Positions 34,333-42,215 of a stretch of 64,000 nucleotides of DNA are shown one piece after another. A program made the position numbers and the translations under genes. The notes beneath the pieces are model-generated. The model made no database searches. It saw only the letters and a program-made list of their open reading frames with translations, and was not told the DNA's origin. The DNA is taken from positions 2,418,001-2,482,000 of the forward strand of contig CAVWDZ010000001.1 of NCBI GenBank assembly GCA_963753905.1. The letters run 5' to 3'. Each line of letters begins with the position of its first letter. Position 1 is the first letter of the stretch. Origin of the DNA: Bog-756 sp963753905 (GTDB lineage: Bacteria > Actinomycetota > Acidimicrobiia > Acidimicrobiales > RAAP-2).

Positions 34333-35199
34333 TCAGAGGCTGCGCACTGTCACCGAGCCGACGACGACCACCCGGTCATCGGCGCCGACGTCGTGGATGT
34401 CCACGCGCACCGCGGTCCGACCAGCCCGTGACCCGAGCACCCGGCACCGGGCCTCGATCGGTCCGACCCGGGCCGGTCGGAGGTAGTGGAGCACGACGTC
34501 GGTCGCGGCGACCGCGCCGGCGGGTCCGACCGCGCTGGGCGCACCGGCAAGGGCCGCTCTGCACGCGGCCTCGTCTGCAAGCATGGCCACCGCACCGCCA
34601 TGGAGAATCCCCCAGGGGTTCCGCAGCCGGTCGTCGAGCCCGAGCCGGGTGATCATGCCGCCCCCCGGCTCGATGCCGAAGAACTCCTCGGGGGTGGGGG
34701 CCCCTGCCTGGAGTGGCGGCATCGGCGCCACGACGGGCCGCACGAAGGAGAGGTCCATGTCCCCCGGGTCGAGGACCGCACAGGTCATGGTGGCCGCAGC
34801 CACCCTGCGGTCGTGCGCTCCCTCGTCGAGGACGTCGATCCCGGTCACGACTGCTGTGCGGCCGCGCCGCAGCAGTGCCCCCTCGAGTCGCAGCGGTCCG
34901 GCATGGGCCAGATGCGAGACGGTGGCCATGATCGAGGTGGTCACGATCCACTGCGGCAGGACCGCCATCCCGCTCATCTGCCCGCCCAGGGAGTCCACGG
35001 CGGTCAGGAGCCCCCCGGTGCGGAGCCCGCCGCCGGGACCCCGCTGGTGTTCGTCGACCGGTGCCCGGGCGCCGAAGGTCGACGGCCGTTCCTCCCCGGC
35101 CGTTGGTGGGATCACCCACCGCTCGAGCCGGAAGTAGTCACCGACAGGGTGACGGCGACCGTCCGCCCCCCGGGGGCCGCCGGCCGGCCCGGCCCTCAC
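34333..35199 (-). CDS. tandem-hotdog acyl-CoA thioesterase-like protein A
   Basis: A 288-residue protein with two hotdog domains. The first has GLLTAVDSLGGQMSG and the second has NPWGILHGGAVAMLADEAAC followed by DVVLHYLRPARVGPI. Double-hotdog proteins of this kind hydrolyse acyl-CoA. The GTG start overlaps the stop of the neighbouring paralogue (GTGA). Confidence 0.78.
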   Translation of the reverse strand: MRAGPAGGPRGADGRRHPVGDYFRLERWVIPPTAGEERPSTFGARAPVDEHQRGPGGGLRTGGLLTAVDSLGGQMSGMAVLPQWIVTTSIMATVSHLAHAGPLRLEGALLRRGRTAVVTGIDVLDEGAHDRRVAAATMTCAVLDPGDMDLSFVRPVVAPMPPLQAGAPTPEEFFGIEPGGGMITRLGLDDRLRNPWGILHGGAVAMLADEAACRAALAGAPSAVGPAGAVAATDVVLHYLRPARVGPIEARCRVLGSRAGRTAVRVDIHDVGADDRVVVVGSVTVRSL

Positions 35200-36080
35200 C
35201 GGCCCGCTCCGCCCAGCCGCCCGACGGGGACGGCCACCAGGTTGACCACCGTCGTCAGCCGGTCGTCGGCACCCGCGTCACGCAATTCGACCACCGCGCT
35301 CGCCCCGCCGGCCGAGCCCGCTTCGAGGACCCTCGCCTCGCTCACGATGGGTCCGACCCGGCCGAGGGAGAGATAGGCGATCTGGAGGTCGGTGACCACG
35401 ACGGTCGACGCGCCCCCACCGAGCGCCGCACCGACCGCTTCGGCGCCGGCGGCTTCGGCGATGATGGCCATGACCCCGCCCTGGACGGCCTGGAACGAGT
35501 TGTGGAGATAGCTGCGGACCGGGACCGAGAGGCGCCCGGCGGCCGGGTCCACCACCGTGACCCCGAGGGCCTCCAACACCGGCACGTCGAGCCCGTTGCT
35601 GCTGAACTCCCACTGGGACCGGATCCGGGTCGCCTGCCGGGGAGACGCGGTCGGGTCGCCGGGCAGCACCGAGAAGGTGATGGTGGCCCAGGCCACCGGA
35701 TCCGGCTCCGGCTCCCCGGGCCTGCGGCCGCCGGTCCGCTCGTCGACAGCGACCACCAGGACCTCGAGGACCATCGTGGTCCTGCCCCGGCGCAGCACCG
35801 ATGCCCTGGCCTCGACCCAGGCACCGTTCACCGGCCCGACCACCTCGAGACAGAGGTCGGCGGTGGCCAACCGCTCCGGACGCAGCGCCCTGGCCGCGAC
35901 CATCCCGCCCACGACGTCGACCAGGGTGGCGAGCACGCCCGCCCGTACCCCGCCGTCCGCAGAGGCCACCTGCGGCGCGGCCCGGGTCCGGACCACCCCG
36001 GTGGTCTCTGTCGTCGTCTCGCCCAGCATGCCGAGGTCGGCGAGGATGTGGCTGGACGGGGGATACCCCTCGAAGGCCAC
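35196..36080 (-). CDS. tandem-hotdog acyl-CoA thioesterase-like protein B
   Basis: A 294-residue paralogue of the next gene. The first hotdog helix is VRAGVLATLVDVVGGMVAAR and the second is NSFQAVQGGVMAIIAEAAGA. Two coupled paralogues suggest a heteromeric enzyme or two chain-length specificities. GTG start at 36080 directly follows the TGA of a 25-codon frame. Confidence 0.76.
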   Translation of the reverse strand: MAFEGYPPSSHILADLGMLGETTTETTGVVRTRAAPQVASADGGVRAGVLATLVDVVGGMVAARALRPERLATADLCLEVVGPVNGAWVEARASVLRRGRTTMVLEVLVVAVDERTGGRRPGEPEPDPVAWATITFSVLPGDPTASPRQATRIRSQWEFSSNGLDVPVLEALGVTVVDPAAGRLSVPVRSYLHNSFQAVQGGVMAIIAEAAGAEAVGAALGGGASTVVVTDLQIAYLSLGRVGPIVSEARVLEAGSAGGASAVVELRDAGADDRLTTVVNLVAVPVGRLGGAGR

Positions 36081-36158
36081 TCAGCCGTCCTGCCCGGTGA
36101 GGCAGACCCGGCACGCCCCGGAGAGCGGTGCGACGGTGTCTGCGGATCGTTCGGTCAT
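36081..36158 (-). CDS. possible 25-residue CxxC peptide
   Basis: ATG 36158, preceded by GAGG, encodes MTERSADTVAPLSGACRVCL plus TGQDG and stops with TGA immediately before the GTG of hotdog gene B. The ACRVCLTG CxxC could bind metal. It may be a tiny coupled protein or a translational leader; coding is uncertain. Confidence 0.3.
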   Translation of the reverse strand: MTERSADTVAPLSGACRVCLTGQDG

Positions 36159-36244
36159 CGCGCGCCTCGGAGTCGGGGACATGGGCCCCGCAGTGTACCG
36201 AGCCGGTCGCCGCCCGATCCTCGGGCAGGCCCCGCCGGGTGTGC

Positions 36245-36505
36245 TCAGGCCGCCGACTGCCGCCGGCGGCGGGACGAGCTGTTGCGCCTCCGTCCACGCG
36301 GGCGGCTCGAGGTATCGAAGGGGCGGCCGGTTGCGGCCGGGCTCTCGTGCAGCGCGCACCAGTCGGTGCTGTTGTAGCGGGAGAGCCGCACCTCGCACGA
36401 CGGCTCGCTGCACACCCGGCCTGTGGCGTACACCGGTGGGGGTGTCGCGCCGTTGATCCCCTCGGCCAGCAGTGAGCCGTCCTCGACCGTCCGTCGTTCG
36501 ACCAT
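36245..36505 (-). CDS. small Cys-rich actinobacterial protein
   Basis: An 86-residue protein with a putative zinc site: CSEPSCEVRLSRYNSTDWCALHE has Cys-x4-Cys, a later Cys and a His. Similar short proteins with RLSxYNxxxxCxxH occur in actinobacteria. The C-terminal 25 residues are Arg/Ser-rich and likely bind nucleic acid. ATG 36505 has GGGGAAGGG just upstream. An in-frame ATG at 36526 lacks one. Confidence 0.6.
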   Translation of the reverse strand: MVERRTVEDGSLLAEGINGATPPPVYATGRVCSEPSCEVRLSRYNSTDWCALHESPAATGRPFDTSSRPRGRRRNSSSRRRRQSAA

Positions 36506-36603
36506 CGCACCCTTCCCCTCGTCCATAGCGTCCGTCTGTGCTGATGGGTTCTTCGGCAGTTCCGGTCCCAACCTGTACTGCGCCTGGAACCGACCCCGAT
36601 TGG

Positions 36604-36609
36604 TATCGT
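36604..36609 (+). promoter_or_regulatory. -10 element for a leaderless start (GH13)
   Basis: TATCGT ends exactly 7 bases before the GTG at 36617, with no Shine-Dalgarno sequence, the same layout as at 14119 and 5870. Confidence 0.5.
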
Positions 36610-36616
36610 CGGCGCG

Positions 36617-38260
36617 GTGGCCGACAATGCGGGGACCAGGGGATTCGCAGACCCGTCGCCCGGGTCTCCCTGGTGGGCGGGGGCTGTCTTCTACCAGATC
36701 TATCCACGGTCGTTCGCCGACAGCGACGGCGACGGCGTCGGCGACCTGGCCGGCATCCGCGCCCACCTCGCCGACCTGGCCTGGTTGGGGGTCGACGCAC
36801 TCTGGCTGTCGCCATTCTTCCGGTCGCCGATGGCCGACTTCGGCTACGACGTGAGCGACTACTGCGACGTCGATCCCCTCTTCGGGACGCTCGCCGACTT
36901 CGACGCGCTCGTCTCCGACTCCCACGCGCTCGGGCTCCGGGTCATCATCGACTGGGTCCCCAACCACACCTCGGACCGCCATCCCTGGTTTGTCGACGCG
37001 GCCTCCGCCCGGATGAGCGCGCACCGCCACTGGTACGTGTGGCGCGACGCCCGCCCGGACGGATCGCCGCCCAACAACTGGGTGGCCGCGTTCGACCTGA
37101 CCGCACCCGCGTGGAGCTATCACGAGGCAACCGGCCAGTGGTACCTCCACCTCTTCGAGGCGGCCCAGCCGGACCTCAACTGGGACGAGCCGGACGTGGT
37201 CGCGGCCATGCACGACGTCCTGCGGTTCTGGCTCGACCGTGGGGTGGACGGCTTCCGTGCCGACGTGGTCCACTGCATCGGCAAGGACCCGGCGCTGCCC
37301 GACGATCCCCCGGAGGCGGCCGGCGTCCCCCACTGCGCGCTCAACGACGTCCCGGTCACCCACGCGCGCCTGCGGGCGCTGCGCCGGGTGGTCGACGGCT
37401 ACCCGGGGGACCGGATGATCGTGGGCGAGGTCTTCCTGCTGTCGACCGAGGCGGTGGCGAGCTACTACGGGAACGGGGACGAGCTCCACCTCGCATTCAA
37501 CTTCCCTCCGCTGTTCGCGCCCTGGCTGGCCGACCGGTGGGCCGACTGCATCCGCCAGACCGACGAGGCGTTCGGCCCCCGTGGGGCCTGGCCGAGCTGG
37601 GTCCTCTCGAACCACGACACCGCGCGCCACCGCACCCGCCACGACCGTTCCGCCACACGGGCGGGCGAGGACCCGGCCACGACGGCCAGGCGCAGCGAGG
37701 CCCGCGCCCGGGCGGCCGCTGTGCTCCTGCTCACCCTGCGGGGGACGCCGTTCCTCTACCAGGGGGAGGAGCTCGGCCTGACCGACGCTGACGTACCCAC
37801 CGGGCGCCGGGTCGACCCGGGAGGCCGCGACGGCTGCCGGGCCCCTCTTCCCTGGGACGGGGATCCCGACCACGGGTGGCCGACCGTCGGCGACGCGGTC
37901 CCCTGGTTGCCCTTCCCGCCGGAGGCGGCAACCCGGAACTGGTCCACGGAGCGTGCCGATCCCGGTTCCGTCCTCCACCTCTACCGGGCGCTCCTCGAGC
38001 TGCGTCGCCGGGTACGGGCACTCGCAACCGGATCGTTCGCACTGCTCGAGGTGCCCGACGGGGTGCTCGGCTACGAGCGCTCGCTCGACGCGGAGCGGTG
38101 CATCGTGCTGGTCAATTTCACCGACCGGCAGATCGACCTGCGTGCCGCACGGGGTCCGTGGGAGGGAGGCGCGGTGCTCCTGGCCTCGACCGGCGTGCCG
38201 GAGGAGCGCGCCTTCTCGGGGACCCTCGACGCCGATCAGGCTGTCATCGTGCGCCCGTGA
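36617..38260 (+). CDS. GH13 alpha-glucosidase
   Basis: A 547-residue glycoside hydrolase family 13 enzyme. Catalytic residues are the nucleophile Asp216 (GFRADVVH), the acid Glu271 (IVGEVF) and Asp334 (SNHDTARH). VIIDWVPNHTSD is conserved region I. The C-terminal beta domain is complete. Sequence is closest in feel to oligo-1,6-glucosidase/trehalose-related alpha-glucosidases; no signal peptide, so it acts on imported or internal oligosaccharides. GTG start, leaderless. Confidence 0.92.
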   Translation: MADNAGTRGFADPSPGSPWWAGAVFYQIYPRSFADSDGDGVGDLAGIRAHLADLAWLGVDALWLSPFFRSPMADFGYDVSDYCDVDPLFGTLADFDALVSDSHALGLRVIIDWVPNHTSDRHPWFVDAASARMSAHRHWYVWRDARPDGSPPNNWVAAFDLTAPAWSYHEATGQWYLHLFEAAQPDLNWDEPDVVAAMHDVLRFWLDRGVDGFRADVVHCIGKDPALPDDPPEAAGVPHCALNDVPVTHARLRALRRVVDGYPGDRMIVGEVFLLSTEAVASYYGNGDELHLAFNFPPLFAPWLADRWADCIRQTDEAFGPRGAWPSWVLSNHDTARHRTRHDRSATRAGEDPATTARRSEARARAAAVLLLTLRGTPFLYQGEELGLTDADVPTGRRVDPGGRDGCRAPLPWDGDPDHGWPTVGDAVPWLPFPPEAATRNWSTERADPGSVLHLYRALLELRRRVRALATGSFALLEVPDGVLGYERSLDAERCIVLVNFTDRQIDLRAARGPWEGGAVLLASTGVPEERAFSGTLDADQAVIVRP

Positions 38261-38267
38261 GGACCTC

Positions 38268-38513
38268 TCAGATCCAGTTCTCCTGCCAGAAGTCGACGGC
38301 ACCGAGGTCGCCGAGCGACATCGAGTGCTCGTCCTCGTGACCACTCTGTCGGATGCAGCACACCAATGTCCCGATCCAGGGCCCACTGTCGATACAGTGG
38401 ACGGCACCACACCGTCGCCATTGTGGCTCGGTCGGCAGCGCGAGGTCGTCCAGATCGAATTCGTCGTCGGTCCAGTCGTGGAGTTTCCGTACGGGATACG
38501 GGTCGATCGTCAC
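38268..38513 (-). CDS. small Cys/His protein, unknown
   Basis: An 81-residue acidic protein. The central CGAVHCIDSGPWIGTLVCC and a following HEDEHSM give a Cys/His set suited to zinc binding, and it ends DFWQENWI. Short actinobacterial proteins with this Cys...HExEH pattern are known but uncharacterised. GTG 38513 follows AGGA; the frame is open further upstream to 38666. It is convergent with the GH13 gene, 7 bases apart. Confidence 0.6.
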   Translation of the reverse strand: MTIDPYPVRKLHDWTDDEFDLDDLALPTEPQWRRCGAVHCIDSGPWIGTLVCCIRQSGHEDEHSMSLGDLGAVDFWQENWI

Positions 38514-38806
38514 AGTTGTTCCTGCCCCTTGTTGTTGCGGATACCTCACCGGAATTGTCGGTCCTCGAACCCGGCATCTGTAGCGGCAATTGCCCCCCGC
38601 CGGCCGTGGGCGGCCCGCATCGGGACCGGTGGGGGCGGCCGGCGCCGGGCCGGTGGACCAGGCCACGCCGACCCGCGGTGCCTGTCACCACGATGTTCAC
38701 AGTCCGAGCACCCCTGCTGACAGGATCGCGTCAGAGAGCCACGTCAGGGTGTACACCCCTCCTTGCAGGGGATTCGGGGATGTTCATTTTTCTTACACCC
38801 GGTCGA
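38514..38806. other. intergenic region before the XRE regulator
   Basis: About 290 bases. The last part contains an AT-richer stretch with TAGACT at 38807-38812, a likely promoter for the regulator; nothing else recognised. Confidence 0.4.
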
Positions 38807-38818
38807 TAGACTCATGGG

Positions 38819-39835
38819 ATGAACGGCGATGCGGTGACCGGTATCGAGGACATCGTCAGGCGAAACGTCGCGACCCTGCGCTCGAAGGCCGGGCTCACCC
38901 AGCAGGGGCTGGCCGACGAGATGCTCCTGCGTGGCATCGCGTGGACCAGGGAAACCGTCGCCCAGGTCGAGACCACCAACCGCCGGATGGGTCTGACCGA
39001 GGCGGTCGCGGTTGCCGCGAGCCTGGACGTCCCTCTGGCCCGCCTGGCCGCGACCGGTGCCGACGCCATTGCGGTCGGGGACGCCGAGTGGACGACGGCC
39101 TACCTCGGCGCCGCCATCGCCGGCACCGCCGGTGACGTCTTCCCCCCCGGGAGCTACTCGGTCGGCTCGTCCCGACGGGTGGAGCGGTACGAGGAGCCGA
39201 TGGCCCCAGAGACGCCGATCGCGCCGATCCCCCCGGACGCGGTGACCGAGCGCGGACGCGGTCCCCGAGAGCGCCGGACAGGCGACGCCGAGGAGGCGGT
39301 GTCCAGCGGACGCCGCTCGACCGACGCCCCATCGCAGGCGCCGCAGAAGACGGCCGACCGGATCGAACGCCGGCTCCGTCTGCGGGTGACCGCGGGTGAC
39401 GTGGACACCGCGGCCCAGCACCTCTGGTCACGAAGCCTCGACGCCGAGCGCGAACGACGGGTGAGCGACCGGCATGCGCTGACCGGTGGGTCGTTGCAGA
39501 CGATCCGCGGCCACGTCTCCCGGGACCTCGACCGCGAGCTCGCCCACGAGATGGAGCGCCAGAACGGGGACGAGGAGGAGCGGATCGAGCCGTCCGGCGT
39601 CCTCAGCGCCGACGAGGCCGCGTGGGAGGCCACCCGCCTCAACATCATCCTGGCCAACAAGGGCTACGGCGACAGCGACGTGACCCGGTGGTGGAATTTC
39701 ACCCAGCACCGCGAGCTCGGTGACCAGACCATCGCCGAGGCGTGGCGGGCAGGTGAGTACTCGGCGGTGAGCCGGCTGGTGCAGTCGCTTCCCGACAAAC
39801 GGAACGCCGGAAGGGACCTCCGCCTCGAGGGTTGA
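38819..39835 (+). CDS. XRE-family regulator with long C-terminal domain
   Basis: A 338-residue protein. Residues about 12-75 form a Cro/CI-type helix-turn-helix (NVATLRSKAGLTQQGLADEM). A disordered linker (about 130-180) leads to a charged helical domain (about 180-338) of unknown type. ATG 38819 lies 6 bases after a TAGACT -10 box and has no ribosome binding site, again suggesting leaderless expression. Targets unknown. Confidence 0.75.
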   Translation: MNGDAVTGIEDIVRRNVATLRSKAGLTQQGLADEMLLRGIAWTRETVAQVETTNRRMGLTEAVAVAASLDVPLARLAATGADAIAVGDAEWTTAYLGAAIAGTAGDVFPPGSYSVGSSRRVERYEEPMAPETPIAPIPPDAVTERGRGPRERRTGDAEEAVSSGRRSTDAPSQAPQKTADRIERRLRLRVTAGDVDTAAQHLWSRSLDAERERRVSDRHALTGGSLQTIRGHVSRDLDRELAHEMERQNGDEEERIEPSGVLSADEAAWEATRLNIILANKGYGDSDVTRWWNFTQHRELGDQTIAEAWRAGEYSAVSRLVQSLPDKRNAGRDLRLEG

Positions 39836-39951
39836 GGCCCGTCCCGGGGGGGACCCCGGGGTGGCGCCGGATCGGGCAGAATGCAGGAGCGAGCCCCCGG
39901 GTCGGGCGCGGGCACGGGGTGCCGGCGCGGGTCGGCGCCGGAGAGGAGCGG

Positions 39952-41532
39952 GTGCACCAGCGCAGGCAACGGGTGAGGAGAGCGGTCGCGGTGGGCGCGG
40001 CGCTCGCAGGGTCACTGGCCGGTGTCCACGCGGCCGGAGCGGCCGTCCCGGGCGGGACCGCTGCGCCCGAGGGAAGTGCGGTCGCCCACGGAGCCCTCGA
40101 CCGGATCGTAGGCGGACAGCACGGCGCCCTGGCGGGACGGACCGACGCCCAGATCAGCGCCAACTGGTCGGGCATGATCGACGAGGGTGGGACGTTCACC
40201 GGCGTGAGTGCCGAGTGGGTCGTCCCCGCCGTCCAGCCCCGCCCGTACGCCACCGACTCGTCCACGTGGATCGGCATCGACGGTGTGACCGACTCCTCGC
40301 TCATCCAGACCGGCACCGATCAGGACGCCTCGGGCGGGGGCGCCGTGTACTCGGCCTGGATCGAGGTCGCCCCCGCTCACTCGGTCACCCAGTTCGCGGT
40401 CTCTCCCGGTGACCACATCGGCGCGTCGGTCGTCGAGGGAGCCCCCGGAAGCTGGACGGTCTCGATCGCCGACCTCACGCTCGGGAGGTCGACCTCGCAG
40501 ACGTTCGCCGACGCCGTGCCCGCGAGCTCGGCGGAGTGGATCGAGGAGGCGCCGACGCTCGGGACGGCGCTGTCCCCCCTGGCCGACTACGGGTCGGTGA
40601 CCTTCACCGGAATCAGCGCCGAGTCGCAGCCCTCCGGTCAGCTCGTGGAGATCCCGGTCGAGATGTCCGATCTCTCCGACGCCATCACCTCCTACCCGGG
40701 GAAGGTCGTGGGCTCGAACCTCACGGTGACCTACGGTGCACCTGCCCACGGCTACTGGCTGGTCGCTGCCGACGGCGGCATCTTCTCCTTCGGCGCGGCC
40801 GGCTTCTACGGGTCGGCGGCCGGCACGGTGCTCCGGCGTCCGGTGACCGGCATCTCGCCGACGGCCGACCGGCGCGGCTACTGGCTCGCCGCGGCCGACG
40901 GCGGCATCTTCGCCTTCGGGGATGCCGGGTACTTCGGGTCGATCCCCGGTCTCGGTATCGCTCCGACCGGGTCGACCGGCGTGGCTGAGCACCTCGTCCA
41001 GCCGATCGTGGCGATGGTCCCCTCGGTCGACGATGCCGGCTACCTGATGGTGGCGTCCGACGGCGGAGTGTTCGCCTTCGGCGACGCCCACTTCGCAGGG
41101 TCATGCCCGGGGATCGGCGGATGCAACGGACGGGTGATCGCGTTGCTACCGGACGCGAGCGGGCTCGGATACTGGCTGATCACCTCGAGCGGCGCCGTCT
41201 ACACGTTCGGTGACGCCCCCTACGACGGGGGTGCGGGCGGGACGGCCTCCCCGATCACCGCCGCGGTGCGGACCCCGGACGGCGGGGGCTACTATCTCCT
41301 CGCCGCAGACGGCACGGTGACCCCGTTCGGGGACGCGGTCGACTTCGGTGGACCGACCACCGGTACCGAGATCCTCACCGCCCACGACGCCATCTTCGCC
41401 ACCGCCACCGGGGACGGATTCTGGGTGGCCGGGGCGGACGGCGGCGTCGATGGCTACGGGTACGCCCCCTACGCCGGAAGCATGGCCGGGTCGCCGCTCA
41501 ACGCACCGGTGGTCGCCGGAGCAGGATGGTAG
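39952..41532 (+). CDS. secreted glutamic peptidase (G1) fused to a six-repeat propeller-like domain
   Basis: A 526-residue exported protein. Signal peptide residues 1-32 (VRRAVAVGAALAGSLAGVHA). Residues about 65-265 form a G1/eqolisin peptidase: ISANWSGMI, SAEWVVPAV, STWIGIDG, catalytic Gln in TGTDQD, AWIEVAPAH and catalytic Glu in AEWIEEAP. Residues about 275-526 hold six repeats of the form GYWLVAADGGIFSFGAAGFY. G1 peptidases are acid-active; the repeats may anchor it or bind substrate. GTG 39952 has GAGAGGAG upstream; the longer frame from 39832 is rejected. Confidence 0.8.
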   Translation: MHQRRQRVRRAVAVGAALAGSLAGVHAAGAAVPGGTAAPEGSAVAHGALDRIVGGQHGALAGRTDAQISANWSGMIDEGGTFTGVSAEWVVPAVQPRPYATDSSTWIGIDGVTDSSLIQTGTDQDASGGGAVYSAWIEVAPAHSVTQFAVSPGDHIGASVVEGAPGSWTVSIADLTLGRSTSQTFADAVPASSAEWIEEAPTLGTALSPLADYGSVTFTGISAESQPSGQLVEIPVEMSDLSDAITSYPGKVVGSNLTVTYGAPAHGYWLVAADGGIFSFGAAGFYGSAAGTVLRRPVTGISPTADRRGYWLAAADGGIFAFGDAGYFGSIPGLGIAPTGSTGVAEHLVQPIVAMVPSVDDAGYLMVASDGGVFAFGDAHFAGSCPGIGGCNGRVIALLPDASGLGYWLITSSGAVYTFGDAPYDGGAGGTASPITAAVRTPDGGGYYLLAADGTVTPFGDAVDFGGPTTGTEILTAHDAIFATATGDGFWVAGADGGVDGYGYAPYAGSMAGSPLNAPVVAGAGW

Positions 41533-42176
41533 CGACCGCCGGTCCGCCCGACCGACCCCTCGGACCACGCGAGGTCGACCCGGAGGGGTTCTTCGACGTC
41601 GTCCTCCGTCAACGGGCGACCCGGCGGTTCGCCGATCGGCCGGTCGACGAGGCGCTGATCGAACGGTGCCTCCGGGCTGCGACCCACGCGCCGAGCGCTG
41701 AGAACCTCCAGCCCTGGGTGTTCGTGGTCGTCCGCGAGCCGGGGCTCCGGGCCCGCATCGCGGAACTCACCAGCCAGGCGTGGCAGAACGGGGGGCGGCG
41801 GCACTCCGAGGAACGGCTGTCCCCGGCCCTGCTGGCCGATGTCGCATCCGGGGCCGAAGGGGGGATCGCGTCGGCCCCGGTCATCGTCGTGGTGTGCGGC
41901 GACAACGAGATCGGCCTCGAGCGGACCCTTCCGTCATCGGTGTACCCGGCGGTTCAGAACCTCCTGCTGTCGGCCAACGCGCTCGGCCTCGGGTCGGCCA
42001 TGACCACCCTGGCGACCCTGTTCGTCGACGAGCTCCAAGGCCTGCTCGCGCTGCCGCCGTCGGTGCGGCCGATGGCGGTGGTGCCCATCGGCTGGCCCCT
42101 GCGACCGCCCGGACCGCCGCGGCGGTTGCCGCTCGCCGAGCGGGCGCACCGCGACCGCTATGGAACTCCTTGGTGA
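41526..42176 (+). CDS. nitroreductase-family flavoprotein
   Basis: A 216-residue FMN oxidoreductase. RQRATRRFADRPVDEALIER and ATHAPSAENLQPWVFVVVRE form the FMN-binding start, and SVYPAVQNLLLSANALGLGS is the typical central helix. It would reduce nitro groups or quinones with NAD(P)H, or be a BluB-like enzyme. The ATG overlaps the end of the peptidase gene by 7 bases. Confidence 0.85.
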   Translation: MVATAGPPDRPLGPREVDPEGFFDVVLRQRATRRFADRPVDEALIERCLRAATHAPSAENLQPWVFVVVREPGLRARIAELTSQAWQNGGRRHSEERLSPALLADVASGAEGGIASAPVIVVVCGDNEIGLERTLPSSVYPAVQNLLLSANALGLGSAMTTLATLFVDELQGLLALPPSVRPMAVVPIGWPLRPPGPPRRLPLAERAHRDRYGTPW

Positions 42177-42215
42177 TCGGCCACGGCCGCCTCGGAGGCT
42201 GTCGGTGTGGCTCGG

